Source: Massilia antarctica
GTDB lineage: Bacteria > Pseudomonadota > Gammaproteobacteria > Burkholderiales > Burkholderiaceae_D
Assembly: GCF_015689335.1 (NCBI RefSeq)
Contig: NZ_CP065053.1
Span: 2,170,001-2,234,000, forward strand
Direction of reading: 5' to 3'
Length of the DNA: 64,000 nt
The notes under the pieces are model-generated. The model saw nothing but the letters and a program-made list of their open reading frames with translations, was not told the origin of the DNA and made no database searches. The position numbers and the translations under genes are program-made. Shown here piece after piece: positions 8,415 through 16,266 of the stretch; position 1 is the first letter of the stretch; each line of letters begins with the position of its first letter.

Positions 8415-10046
8415 TTATTTGCCTGACAGGCGGACCTTGCCGAAGGCGTCGCCGGCTTTCCAGGCCGGCATCGCCGCTGCGTTCGCCACGCGCAAACCCA
8501 GGTTCAAGGTGAACTGCGCCTGCTGCACCATGCCCGACAAGTCCCAGGCCGGATCGTACTCGTCGCTCACCTGATGGTAGCGTGCCTGGTACGCATCTTC
8601 CTTGGCCTTGCTCCCTGCGGGATCCTTCACGTAATCCTTGCCGCCTTCGATCGAAAAGGCTGGAATGCCGGCTTTCGCGAAGCTGAAATGGTCGCTGCGG
8701 AAGTAGCCGCCCGCCAGGTCCGGCTCCGGCTTGCGCACCGCCAGATGCATCGCTTTCGCGGTCGCTTCCGCCATCGCGCCCAGTTCCGTGCGTTCGCTGC
8801 CCTGGGTGCTGATATCCTTGGCCGCGCCGACGAAATTGAGGCTGTCCAGGTTCAGGTTGGCCGCGGTTTTATTCGCGGGCCACAGCGGGCTGCTGGCGTA
8901 CGCCGCGCTGCCCAGCAGGCCCTGTTCTTCGGCCGCCACCCACAGGAACATCTGGCTGCGTTTGGCCGGCGTGCGCGCCGCTTCCTGCGCCATCGCCAGC
9001 AGGCCGGCGCTGCCGGAGGCATTGTCGACCGCGCCGTTGTAGATGGTATCGGCGCCGTCGCCTTGCTTGCCCAGGTGATCCCAGTGGGCGCTGTAGATCA
9101 CCACTTCGTCCTTGAGCTTCGGATCGGTGCCCGGCACCACGCCGGCCACGTTGAACTGTTCGACCATGCGCACGGCCGCCTTCATCTCGCCTTTGACCTT
9201 CGCTTTCAGGGCCACCGGCTTGAAGTCCTTGGTCTCGGCGGCGCCGCGCAGCGAATCCAGGTCTTCGCCGGCTGCGCTGAACAGGGTGCGCGCGGCCGCT
9301 TCCGTCATCCAGCCCTGCATATTCGCGCCCAGTTTGCCCTGCGCCAGCTGGAAGCGTTCGCTCAGCCAGCTGTTCTGCACCACGCTCCAGCCATACGAGG
9401 CCGAGGCATCGGTGTGAATCAGCAGCACGCCGGCGGCGCCGTGGCGCGCGGCTTCTTCGAATTTGTAGGTCCAGCGGCCGTAGTAGGTCAGGCCCTTGCC
9501 GTTGAAGCGGTTCGGCTCCGCCGCCGTCGGCGCCGGGTCGTTGACCATCATGACCAGCACTTTGTCCTTGACGTCCATGCCCTTGTAGTCGTCCCAGCCT
9601 TCTTCCGGCGCGGTGATGCCGTAGCCGACGAAGACCAGTTCCGCATCCATCGCGTGCACGGGCTTGGCGTCGCCCGGTGCCCACACCCAGTCCTTGCCGA
9701 AGGTGAGCGCCTGCGCCTTGCCGCCCGCTTCCAGCGCCACGCTGCTGCTGTCCGGCGTGGCCTTCACACCAGCGATCTTGACCGACTGGCGGAAGCTGCC
9801 GCCGTTGCCCGGTTTGAGGCCGGCGGCCAGCGCCTGCGATTCAAGGTAGGCCACGGTCAGGTCGCCGCCGCGCTGGCCGGTGCCGCGTCCTTCGAGCACA
9901 TCGCTCGACAGGAACGACAGGTGGGCGCGCAGCGGCGCTTCCTTGACGATGGGGACGGAGGCGGCGCCGGCGGCGTACGCGGGGAAAGCTGCGGCCAGGC
10001 TGGTAGCCAGGGCCGTGCTGACGAGGGCGGAAAGCATCTTTTGCAT
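8415..10046 (-). CDS. M28 family metallopeptidase with PA domain
   Basis: A 543-residue exported zinc aminopeptidase. It has a Sec signal peptide (1-26), a protease-associated insert at roughly 130-280 and an M28 catalytic core. All expected residues are visible: His321 and Asp341 (HWDHLG and GAVDNASG), the catalytic Glu pair at 373-374 (AAEEQG), Asp401 (NLDSLN) and His453 (SDHFSF). It should remove N-terminal residues from peptides in the periplasm or outside the cell. AGGAA before the ATG at 10046 supports the start. It lies downstream of a second, unusual M28 gene and a TonB-like gene, all leftward with gaps of about 40-105 bases. Confidence 0.92.
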   Translation of the reverse strand: MQKMLSALVSTALATSLAAAFPAYAAGAASVPIVKEAPLRAHLSFLSSDVLEGRGTGQRGGDLTVAYLESQALAAGLKPGNGGSFRQSVKIAGVKATPDSSSVALEAGGKAQALTFGKDWVWAPGDAKPVHAMDAELVFVGYGITAPEEGWDDYKGMDVKDKVLVMMVNDPAPTAAEPNRFNGKGLTYYGRWTYKFEEAARHGAAGVLLIHTDASASYGWSVVQNSWLSERFQLAQGKLGANMQGWMTEAAARTLFSAAGEDLDSLRGAAETKDFKPVALKAKVKGEMKAAVRMVEQFNVAGVVPGTDPKLKDEVVIYSAHWDHLGKQGDGADTIYNGAVDNASGSAGLLAMAQEAARTPAKRSQMFLWVAAEEQGLLGSAAYASSPLWPANKTAANLNLDSLNFVGAAKDISTQGSERTELGAMAEATAKAMHLAVRKPEPDLAGGYFRSDHFSFAKAGIPAFSIEGGKDYVKDPAGSKAKEDAYQARYHQVSDEYDPAWDLSGMVQQAQFTLNLGLRVANAAAMPAWKAGDAFGKVRLSGK

Positions 10047-10151
10047 GGGTTCCTAGTGCGGTGGAGGGTGGTAAATACGGCGCCCACGGGGGGCGGAGCG
10101 AAACATTGTATGCCATTCCGCCACGCCGTTTGCAAAGGAAATTGTACGGTT

Positions 10152-11918
10152 CTAACGCAGCACCAGCATGTCCGTGGAAAGCGTGCGGCCGCCGCGCGTC
10201 GTGTGCGTACGCTCGCCTGGGATGGCGTCGGCCGGCAAGCCCGGGATCGACTCCTGGATATGAATGCGCGCGCTGGCGCCGCCTTCCAGCTCCAGCGCGA
10301 CGTGCAGGCGCCGCTCGCCCATGCCGTACAGGGTCAAGGTCCAGTTGCCGGCGCGTTGCGTCGCCAGCGCACAGCCGTCGAGGCGCGCGGCCAGCACCCG
10401 CGCGCCATCGACCCGCAGTTCGATGGTCGGCGCGGCGTTTTTCGACGTCAGCGCAAACGCCACCTGGCGCCTGGCTGGCGTGTTGTCGTCCTTGAGCATG
10501 GCGATGTGCGGAAAGGCGATGCCGGTGCGCGGCGCCGCCGTCGACGCACGCGCGCCGGTGGTGTCGAGCCAGTACGATTTCCAGGTGGTGGCGTCGGCCA
10601 GGTAGGTGATGGCCTCCGGTGGCGCCGGCAACGCCGCTGGCGGCGCCCATGCTGCTGCCGCCAGCGGCAGCAGGAGCGCGATGGCCGGCAAGGTGCCACC
10701 GGCCAGGATGGCAGCGCGTGCATGGCGCGACAGCGCCGCCGCCAGCGGCAGATGCAGCGCACCGGCGGCCAGCAGCCCGCCGATCAGCGGCCACGCCAGC
10801 AGGTAGGTGGCGCCCGGCTTTGCCGCGCTCAGGATGATCAGCGCCACCAGGGTGCCGGCCATGGCGCCGCTCAGTGCGAGCGGGCCGATGCGCTGCACGC
10901 CATGCCGCAAGGTGGCCCAGCACACCAGCAGGCATAGCGCGCCAGCGACCCGCGTGATGTACCAGACGAAGCGTTGCGGGTAGTGCAGCGCGCCGGCCAG
11001 CGGCACGCTGAAGTACACGCGGTCCGGCGCGGCGATGGTATCGAGCGCTCGTTCGCCGAATGCGCGCGCCAGCGCCACGATCGTGTCGCCGCAGTGCTGC
11101 ATGGCGGCGCTGTCCGCCGCACCGGCAAAGCGCATGCCGGCCAGGCCGAGCGTGCGTAGCGGTGATGCATCGGCCGCGCCGGCCGCCCCGCGCGAGGAGC
11201 CGGCCGGCGCCGCGTCCAGGCGCGCCCATGCCGCCACGGTGGCGCCATTGCCGCCGTGGGTGCCCTGCAGGGTCATTGGTCCGGGTCCCGGCGCGCCTTC
11301 GAAACGCAGTACCAGGCCGACCTTGCGGGCCCACGGATGCTGCTCCACAAAGGCGCGCGCGCCCAGCGAGCCGGCGTGCTCGCCATCGGCGATGAGCACG
11401 ATCAGGTCATTGCGCAGGGGTGGGCCCTGGCGCAGGGCGCGCAGCGATTCGAGCAGGGCCGCCACGGCGCCGGCGGCGTCGGGCGCATCGGGCACGCTGT
11501 CGTAGTGCGAGGCCAGCATCAGCGGCAGGCGGCCCAACGGCGCGCTGGCACGGATGCGCAGCACGATGTTGTGCACCACCGCGACCGTGAGCCGGACATT
11601 GCCGGCGCCATCGCGCTCGCTACCGCTGACGGTTGCCGTCTGCACCTGCGGGTCGAGGCCGAGCGCGCGCAGCTTTTCCAGCAGGTAGTCGCGGGCGCGC
11701 ACATTGGCGTCGCTGGCGATGGGGCGCGGCGTCTGCGCCAGGAAGGCGGCATGCGCCAGCGCCCGGGTGGCCGAAAACGCCGCCGGACCGGCATCGGGCG
11801 GCGCCGCCGGCAGCGCGGCGGGGCGCAGCGCGAGCCAGCCCAGCACCGCCGCCATCAGCAGCGCGGCGGCCAGTGCCGCGACGCCGGCCGGCACGGTGGT
11901 CAATTTGTTCATGCGCAT
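10152..11918 (-). CDS. M28-like membrane protein with degraded active site
   Basis: A protein of about 588 residues with one N-terminal membrane anchor (about 10-32), an M28-like peptidase domain (about 50-290), then six to seven membrane helices (about 300-435) and a C-terminal beta-rich periplasmic domain. The first zinc-site motif is present (HYDS with His138, and an Asp near 147). The normally paired Glu of the catalytic motif is DGEH (Glu180-His181) instead of DGEE. The segment that in relatives carries the second-zinc Asp and the last ligand His (an NDTDF...YHT-like stretch) is missing and replaced by an Ala/Gly-rich linker. It may therefore be an inactive or decaying peptidase. ATG at 11918 (MRMNKL) or 11912 (MNKL). 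Confidence 0.8.
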   Translation of the reverse strand: MRMNKLTTVPAGVAALAAALLMAAVLGWLALRPAALPAAPPDAGPAAFSATRALAHAAFLAQTPRPIASDANVRARDYLLEKLRALGLDPQVQTATVSGSERDGAGNVRLTVAVVHNIVLRIRASAPLGRLPLMLASHYDSVPDAPDAAGAVAALLESLRALRQGPPLRNDLIVLIADGEHAGSLGARAFVEQHPWARKVGLVLRFEGAPGPGPMTLQGTHGGNGATVAAWARLDAAPAGSSRGAAGAADASPLRTLGLAGMRFAGAADSAAMQHCGDTIVALARAFGERALDTIAAPDRVYFSVPLAGALHYPQRFVWYITRVAGALCLLVCWATLRHGVQRIGPLALSGAMAGTLVALIILSAAKPGATYLLAWPLIGGLLAAGALHLPLAAALSRHARAAILAGGTLPAIALLLPLAAAAWAPPAALPAPPEAITYLADATTWKSYWLDTTGARASTAAPRTGIAFPHIAMLKDDNTPARRQVAFALTSKNAAPTIELRVDGARVLAARLDGCALATQRAGNWTLTLYGMGERRLHVALELEGGASARIHIQESIPGLPADAIPGERTHTTRGGRTLSTDMLVLR

Positions 11919-11956
11919 GGCAGGCGGGGGCCGGTGAAGCCCTCCGGCCGCGTCGC

Positions 11957-12625
11957 TCAGTCGAGTGTCCAGACGTAGGCGATCCGCGCCCATCCCGGCT
12001 CGGCCACGCCGTTGGTCGTGGCCGGCTTGAACTTGCACATGCTCAGGGCCGCGACGGCTGCCTTGTCGAGGTCAGACGATCCGCTCGATTTATCGACGCG
12101 GGCGTCGCTCACCTTGCCATCCACGCCGACCAGCAGCGCGAGATTGACGGTGCCGGTGTCGCCATTGCGGGCGGCGCGCGCCGGATATTCCGGCTTGACG
12201 CAGGCGGAAGCGTCGGCCAGCACGGCGGTCCGGGTCTGTTTGGCCGGCTGCACCACGGCTGGCGGGATGACCTGCTCGACCTTGCGCCCCGTGTCGATCA
12301 CGGCCGGCGGCGGCACCACCTTGTCGATGACGGTGCCGGTGGGGGCCACCTCCGGTGGCGGCGGCAAGATATCGATCACTGGCTTGGGAATCAGGAGCGG
12401 CGGCACCACTGGGTCGGTCTTGAATTGCTCCGGCTCCGGCGGCGGCTCAAGCGGTTTTTCGCGCACGGGTGTCACTTCGATCGGCGCCGCTTCGGGGACG
12501 GTGACCGGCGCCACCCGGTTCATATTGTGGATGAGCGCCACGCCAACGGCGATGTGCAGTGCGGTGACGATGGCCATTTTGGTGAATTTGTTGCCGCTGC
12601 CAATGTGCTGTTGAGAGAAATGCAT
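11957..12625 (-). CDS. TonB family energy transducer
   Basis: A 222-residue TonB-like protein: short cytoplasmic N-terminus, one membrane anchor at about residues 17-35, a long Pro/Glu/Val-rich periplasm-spanning stretch to about 135, and a C-terminal TonB domain. The latter holds the typical PEYPARAARNGDTGTVNLALLVGVDGKV and the final FKPAT. GGAG lies upstream of the ATG at 12625. It would pass proton-motive energy from ExbB/ExbD to outer-membrane receptors such as the heme receptor at 46.2-48.5 kb; no exbB/exbD is in the window. It is the first gene of a leftward group with two M28 genes. Confidence 0.88.
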   Translation of the reverse strand: MHFSQQHIGSGNKFTKMAIVTALHIAVGVALIHNMNRVAPVTVPEAAPIEVTPVREKPLEPPPEPEQFKTDPVVPPLLIPKPVIDILPPPPEVAPTGTVIDKVVPPPAVIDTGRKVEQVIPPAVVQPAKQTRTAVLADASACVKPEYPARAARNGDTGTVNLALLVGVDGKVSDARVDKSSGSSDLDKAAVAALSMCKFKPATTNGVAEPGWARIAYVWTLD

Positions 12626-12709
12626 GGTGTGCTCCGTATTGTTGTGTTCACGAAATGGGTCCCCAGGGTGGAAGTTGTGCCTCACTGCCAGTCCATGGAT
12701 CAAATATAT

Positions 12710-12722
12710 GCTATGTCATAGC
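12710..12722. promoter_or_regulatory. Palindrome upstream of TonB-like gene
   Basis: GCTATG-T-CATAGC is a perfect six-base inverted repeat in an A/T-rich stretch 85 bases upstream of the TonB-like start and about 215 upstream of the response regulator. It is a candidate operator for either divergent unit. It does not match a Fur box. Confidence 0.4.
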
Positions 12723-12935
12723 AATTGAAAAGGGTTTTCATAGTAATTTTATTGCCGCGATTGCTTCCGTCCGGGTGAGTTTGCTGGCAAATCTTGCCCG
12801 CGGGGCCATGGCTCGCGTCAGGGGCGGATGTGTGAAATAATCTGGTAGGCGCGGCGTGCCTGCGGTCGGGTCGCACATATTGATGCGATTCAATGGCAAG
12901 GCGGGGTAAGCAAACGCAGCCTTTACCCGTGGAGA

Positions 12936-13592
12936 ATGAAAGTGCAGATTGAGCAAAAATCGATTCGGGTCTTGCTGGCGGACGACCATCCGATTGTGAT
13001 GACCGGTTTCGCCATGTCGCTGGCCGGTGTCGGCATGGATGTGGTGGGGCAGGCCAAGACGCCCGATGAAGCCGAAGAGATGTATGCCGCCCTCGATCCG
13101 GACGTGCTGGTGCTCGATATCCGCTTCGGTACCGAGCTGACCGGGCTGGACGCGGCCAAGAGCATCCTGCAAAAATTTCCGGCGGCGCGCATCGTGTTCC
13201 TCAGCCAGTTCGACCAGGATAGCCTGATCAAGGAAACCTACCGTCTGGGGGCGCGCGCCTTCGTCACCAAGGATTGCGACCCGGCCGACCTGGCCACGGC
13301 GGTGCGCCATGCGCATGAGGGCAAGCTGTATTTCCTGCCGCAGATCGCCGAGCGCCTGGCCAATCTGTCGGTGCGCGGCGACGCCTCGCCACAGTCGCAG
13401 CTCGACCAGCGCGGGCTGGAGATCTTCAAGCTGATGGCCGAAGGATTGACCAATGCCGAAATCGCCGAGAAGCTCAATCTGTCGACCAAGACGATCAGCA
13501 ATATCAGCCAGTCGGTCAAGGAAAAGCTGGGCGTGCACCGGCAGGCCTATATCACCAAGCTGGCCGTCAAGTACGGCTTGATCGAGCCATAG
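12936..13592 (+). CDS. NarL/FixJ-type response regulator
   Basis: A 218-residue regulator. The receiver domain (about 10-125) has the acidic pair Asp16-Asp17, the phosphoacceptor Asp61 in VLVLDIRF, and a Lys in FVTKD. The LuxR-type DNA-binding domain (about 148-215) has the typical NAEIAEKLNLSTKTISNISQSVKEKL. It is the first gene of a three-gene unit: its stop TAG overlaps the GTG of the next gene, which in turn overlaps the kinase. It should therefore be phosphorylated by the kinase at 14725-16218 and bind DNA as a dimer. Confidence 0.92.
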   Translation: MKVQIEQKSIRVLLADDHPIVMTGFAMSLAGVGMDVVGQAKTPDEAEEMYAALDPDVLVLDIRFGTELTGLDAAKSILQKFPAARIVFLSQFDQDSLIKETYRLGARAFVTKDCDPADLATAVRHAHEGKLYFLPQIAERLANLSVRGDASPQSQLDQRGLEIFKLMAEGLTNAEIAEKLNLSTKTISNISQSVKEKLGVHRQAYITKLAVKYGLIEP

Positions 13593-14728
13593 TGGGAGTT
13601 CGCGTGTTCGCAGGCTTGAGGAGATGGGTCGCGAATGCGCGGTGTCGCCCGACCGTCGCCGGTGCGACGGCGGCATTCGCGGCGCACGATGGCCGCAGTA
13701 CCTTCGTTCCCGCGACGGCGGGAACCCAAGTACTTCGCCAAGTCGTTGGCTGCGCTACGAACTTGGGTTCCCGCCGAGTGCCGCCTTGGCGCGGGAACGA
13801 CGACGGCGGTGGCGGCGGTGGTGGAGTACTGCCGGCCATCGCCCTTGCCATCGGCCTCGCCCTGTCCACCAGCGCCGGCGCCGCCGGCGTCATCAATCCG
13901 ACCGCGTCCACCGACCCCACCGGTTTCCGCTTCCAGATCGTCACCGCCGACGATTCCGGCGTCACCCGCCGTATCGCCGACGACTTGTACAAGCAGCTGG
14001 TCCCCATCTTCGGCGGCTTTCGCACCGAACTGGCCCAGCACCGGCGCATGGTGTACGTCGCCATCGGCCCGGTCGCGCTGCGCAACGTGGCCGCGCGCAA
14101 GTGCGACTGCGTCGTCATCGCCGCCTTCACCTCCAGCCAGGTGTGGCGCTCCGTCACCGAAGCCCTGCAGCCGGCGCGCGTGCTTTCCATGACGGCCATC
14201 TACGCCGAGCCGGCCCCGGTCGACCAGCTGCGCCTGATCGAACTGCTCTACAAGCGCCCGGTGCGCGTGGCGGCCATCGTCAGCAGTAATACAGGCTTTC
14301 TCAAACCGACCTTGCAAGGCATCGCCGAGATCGAACATTACGACCCCAGTGAGGATATCAACGTGGTCCTGAACCGCATCGGCAAAACCGAGGTCCTGCT
14401 GGCCATGCCCGACCGCAGCGTCTACAACACCGAAAACGTGCGCAACATCCTGCTCTCGACCTACCGCCACAATCAGGCGGTGATCGGCTTTTCGGCCGAC
14501 ATGGTGATGGCCGGCGCACTGGCCACCACCTATTCCACCATCGAGCAGATCAACGCCCAGGTGGCTGACGTGGCCAACGAATTCGTGGCCACGGGCGAGC
14601 TGGCCCCGCCCCAGTTCCCGCGCTATTTCAGCACCGTCATCAACGAAGGCGTGGCGCGCTCGCTCGACGTGGCGGTCGACGACGCCGCCCGCCATTTCAG
14701 CCGCCGCGCACCGGTGAGGCGCCAATGA
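13592..14728 (+). CDS. ABC-type substrate-binding protein of a three-component sensor, N-terminus altered by a repeat
   Basis: The body (about residues 100-378) is a periplasmic binding protein of the ABC_sub_bind-like type that often accompanies two-component systems in beta-proteobacteria. Two lobes are suggested by VYVAIGPVALRNVAARKCDCVVIAAF and VRVAAIVSSN. The only hydrophobic leader is VLPAIALAIGLALSTSAGAAG, at about residues 79-99, far too deep for a normal signal peptide. The preceding 78 codons are largely a 95-bp palindromic repeat read in frame, ending in a Gly-rich stretch. The GTG at 13592 overlaps the regulator stop, and no ATG, GTG or TTG lies in frame between the repeat and the leader. 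The ATG of the kinase overlaps the end of this gene. Confidence 0.75.
   Translation: MGVRVFAGLRRWVANARCRPTVAGATAAFAAHDGRSTFVPATAGTQVLRQVVGCATNLGSRRVPPWRGNDDGGGGGGGVLPAIALAIGLALSTSAGAAGVINPTASTDPTGFRFQIVTADDSGVTRRIADDLYKQLVPIFGGFRTELAQHRRMVYVAIGPVALRNVAARKCDCVVIAAFTSSQVWRSVTEALQPARVLSMTAIYAEPAPVDQLRLIELLYKRPVRVAAIVSSNTGFLKPTLQGIAEIEHYDPSEDINVVLNRIGKTEVLLAMPDRSVYNTENVRNILLSTYRHNQAVIGFSADMVMAGALATTYSTIEQINAQVADVANEFVATGELAPPQFPRYFSTVINEGVARSLDVAVDDAARHFSRRAPVRRQ
13705..13799. repeat. 95-bp palindromic repeat (REPIN-like), copy 1
   Basis: Nested inverted repeats: outer arms CGTTCCCGCG/CGCGGGAACG at 13705-13714 and 13790-13799, and inner arms of 16 bases (13716-13731 and 13761-13776) containing GGGAACCCAAGT/ACTTGGGTTCCC, around a 29-base loop. 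The same architecture and length occur at 54483-54577. The motif resembles the TTCCCGCG-type palindromes spread through many proteobacterial genomes. Confidence 0.85.
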
Positions 14729-16218
14729 AGCTGCGATTCTGGCAAAGCTGGAGCATCGGCACGCGCATGGCCTTCATCACCATGCTGCCGGTGGTGTTCC
14801 TGTTCTCGTCCTTCGTCGGCTATTCCTGGTACTCGCACCGGGTCCAGGTGGCCCTCGAGCTGGAGGAGCGCGGCCGCATCCTGGCCAAGGCGCTGGCCGA
14901 AACGAGCGAATACAACGTCATCTCGGGCAACCTGTCCGACCTGCGCCTGACCATCAATGGCCTGGTCCAGTCGGACAAGAGCATCCACCGCATCGAAGTG
15001 GTGGACGCCAACCAGAAGGGGGCCATCAGCGTCGTCTCGCAGAACTCCGCCGTCGGCGAAGACCGGTTTTACGAAGCGCCGATCAAGAAGCAGATGATCT
15101 GGATTAACCTGTTTTCGGACAATGGCGTGCCGCACGTCTCCGGTTCGAGCGACACCAAGCCGACCACCGTGCCGACCGAGGTGGTGGGCTACGTGCGGGT
15201 GACCATGTCGCCCACCAACATGCTGCACAAGCAGGCGGGCCGCTTCCAGGTGGAGCTGGCGATGGCCGCGCTGGCGCTGGTGGTCAGTGGCGCGCTGGCC
15301 TACGTGCTGGCGCGCAGCCTGACCATTCCGCTCAAGTCCTCGATCGGCGCGCTGCGCGAAATCCGCGGCGGGAACTACCAGGTGGCGCTGCCCGTCACCA
15401 CCGGCGGCGAGGTCGGCGAGCTGCAGGAATCGATCACCGAAATGTCGGTGGCGCTGGGCCGCTCGCGCCAGGATCTGGAAAACAAGGTCGCCGAACGCAC
15501 CAAGGACCTGGTCGAATCGCGCAACGAAGCGCTCAAGGCCGATGCCGAGAAGCGCAAGCTGATCCAGAAGGTGAACTCGATCGTCGAGGACGAGCGCAAG
15601 AGCATCGCCATCGAGATCCACGACGAACTCAATGCCTCGCTGATCGCCGCGCGCCTGGAATCGCAAAGCATCCTGCACCTGGCCGGCAAGGTGGAGCAGG
15701 GCCCGACGATCGACGAGATCAAGCAGAAGTCGCAAGCGATCACCAAGCTCACCTTGGACCTGTACGCCAGCGGACGGCGCCTGGTGCGGCGCCTGCGTCC
15801 CGAGGTGCTCGACATGCTCGGCCTGCACGGCGCGGTGGAAGAAATGATCCGCCACTACGACGCCAGCCATCCCGAATGCCACTTCCAGTTCCATTCCGAC
15901 GGCGATTTTTCGGGCCTGGGGAGCGAACTGGCCATTTCCGCCTACCGCATCGTGCAGGAAGCGCTGTCGAATGTGCTCAAGCACGCCGGCGCCACGCATG
16001 CGCAGGTGGCGATGACCTTGTCCGAACAGGACGACACCTTGCATATCGAAATCGCCGACGATGGCGCCGGCTTCAGCACCGCCAGCGCCTCGTCCGGCAT
16101 CGGCATCATCGGCATGCGCGAAAGGGTGTACGCGCTGGGCGGCACCATCGACTTCAGCTCCGAACCCGACAAAGGTACCGTGATCGGCATCGCCCTGCCG
16201 ATCGCGCAAGCGGCCTGA
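14725..16218 (+). CDS. Sensor histidine kinase (HAMP, HisKA_3, HATPase)
   Basis: A 497-residue membrane kinase. One helix at about 15-35, a periplasmic sensor loop to about 170, a second helix at about 175-195, and then a HAMP linker. A coiled HisKA_3 dimerisation domain carries EIHDELNASL (phosphoacceptor His about 298). The HATPase domain has the N-box IVQEALSNVLKHA and G-boxes DDGAGF and SGIGIIGMRERV. This is the NarX/LiaS type that pairs with NarL-type regulators, as encoded two genes upstream. The ATG overlaps the binding-protein stop (ATGA), indicating translational coupling and a shared signalling task; the ligand is unknown. Confidence 0.92.
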   Translation: MKLRFWQSWSIGTRMAFITMLPVVFLFSSFVGYSWYSHRVQVALELEERGRILAKALAETSEYNVISGNLSDLRLTINGLVQSDKSIHRIEVVDANQKGAISVVSQNSAVGEDRFYEAPIKKQMIWINLFSDNGVPHVSGSSDTKPTTVPTEVVGYVRVTMSPTNMLHKQAGRFQVELAMAALALVVSGALAYVLARSLTIPLKSSIGALREIRGGNYQVALPVTTGGEVGELQESITEMSVALGRSRQDLENKVAERTKDLVESRNEALKADAEKRKLIQKVNSIVEDERKSIAIEIHDELNASLIAARLESQSILHLAGKVEQGPTIDEIKQKSQAITKLTLDLYASGRRLVRRLRPEVLDMLGLHGAVEEMIRHYDASHPECHFQFHSDGDFSGLGSELAISAYRIVQEALSNVLKHAGATHAQVAMTLSEQDDTLHIEIADDGAGFSTASASSGIGIIGMRERVYALGGTIDFSSEPDKGTVIGIALPIAQAA

Positions 16219-16266
16219 GTGCCGTATCGTCATCCCACTGTCTTAACCTTCATCGCACAACACATA

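Noticed and set aside
8574..10937. A 787-codon plus-strand frame over the M28 genes
   Set aside because: Low-complexity Arg/His/Gln sequence and no motif; opposite two well-supported M28-family genes.
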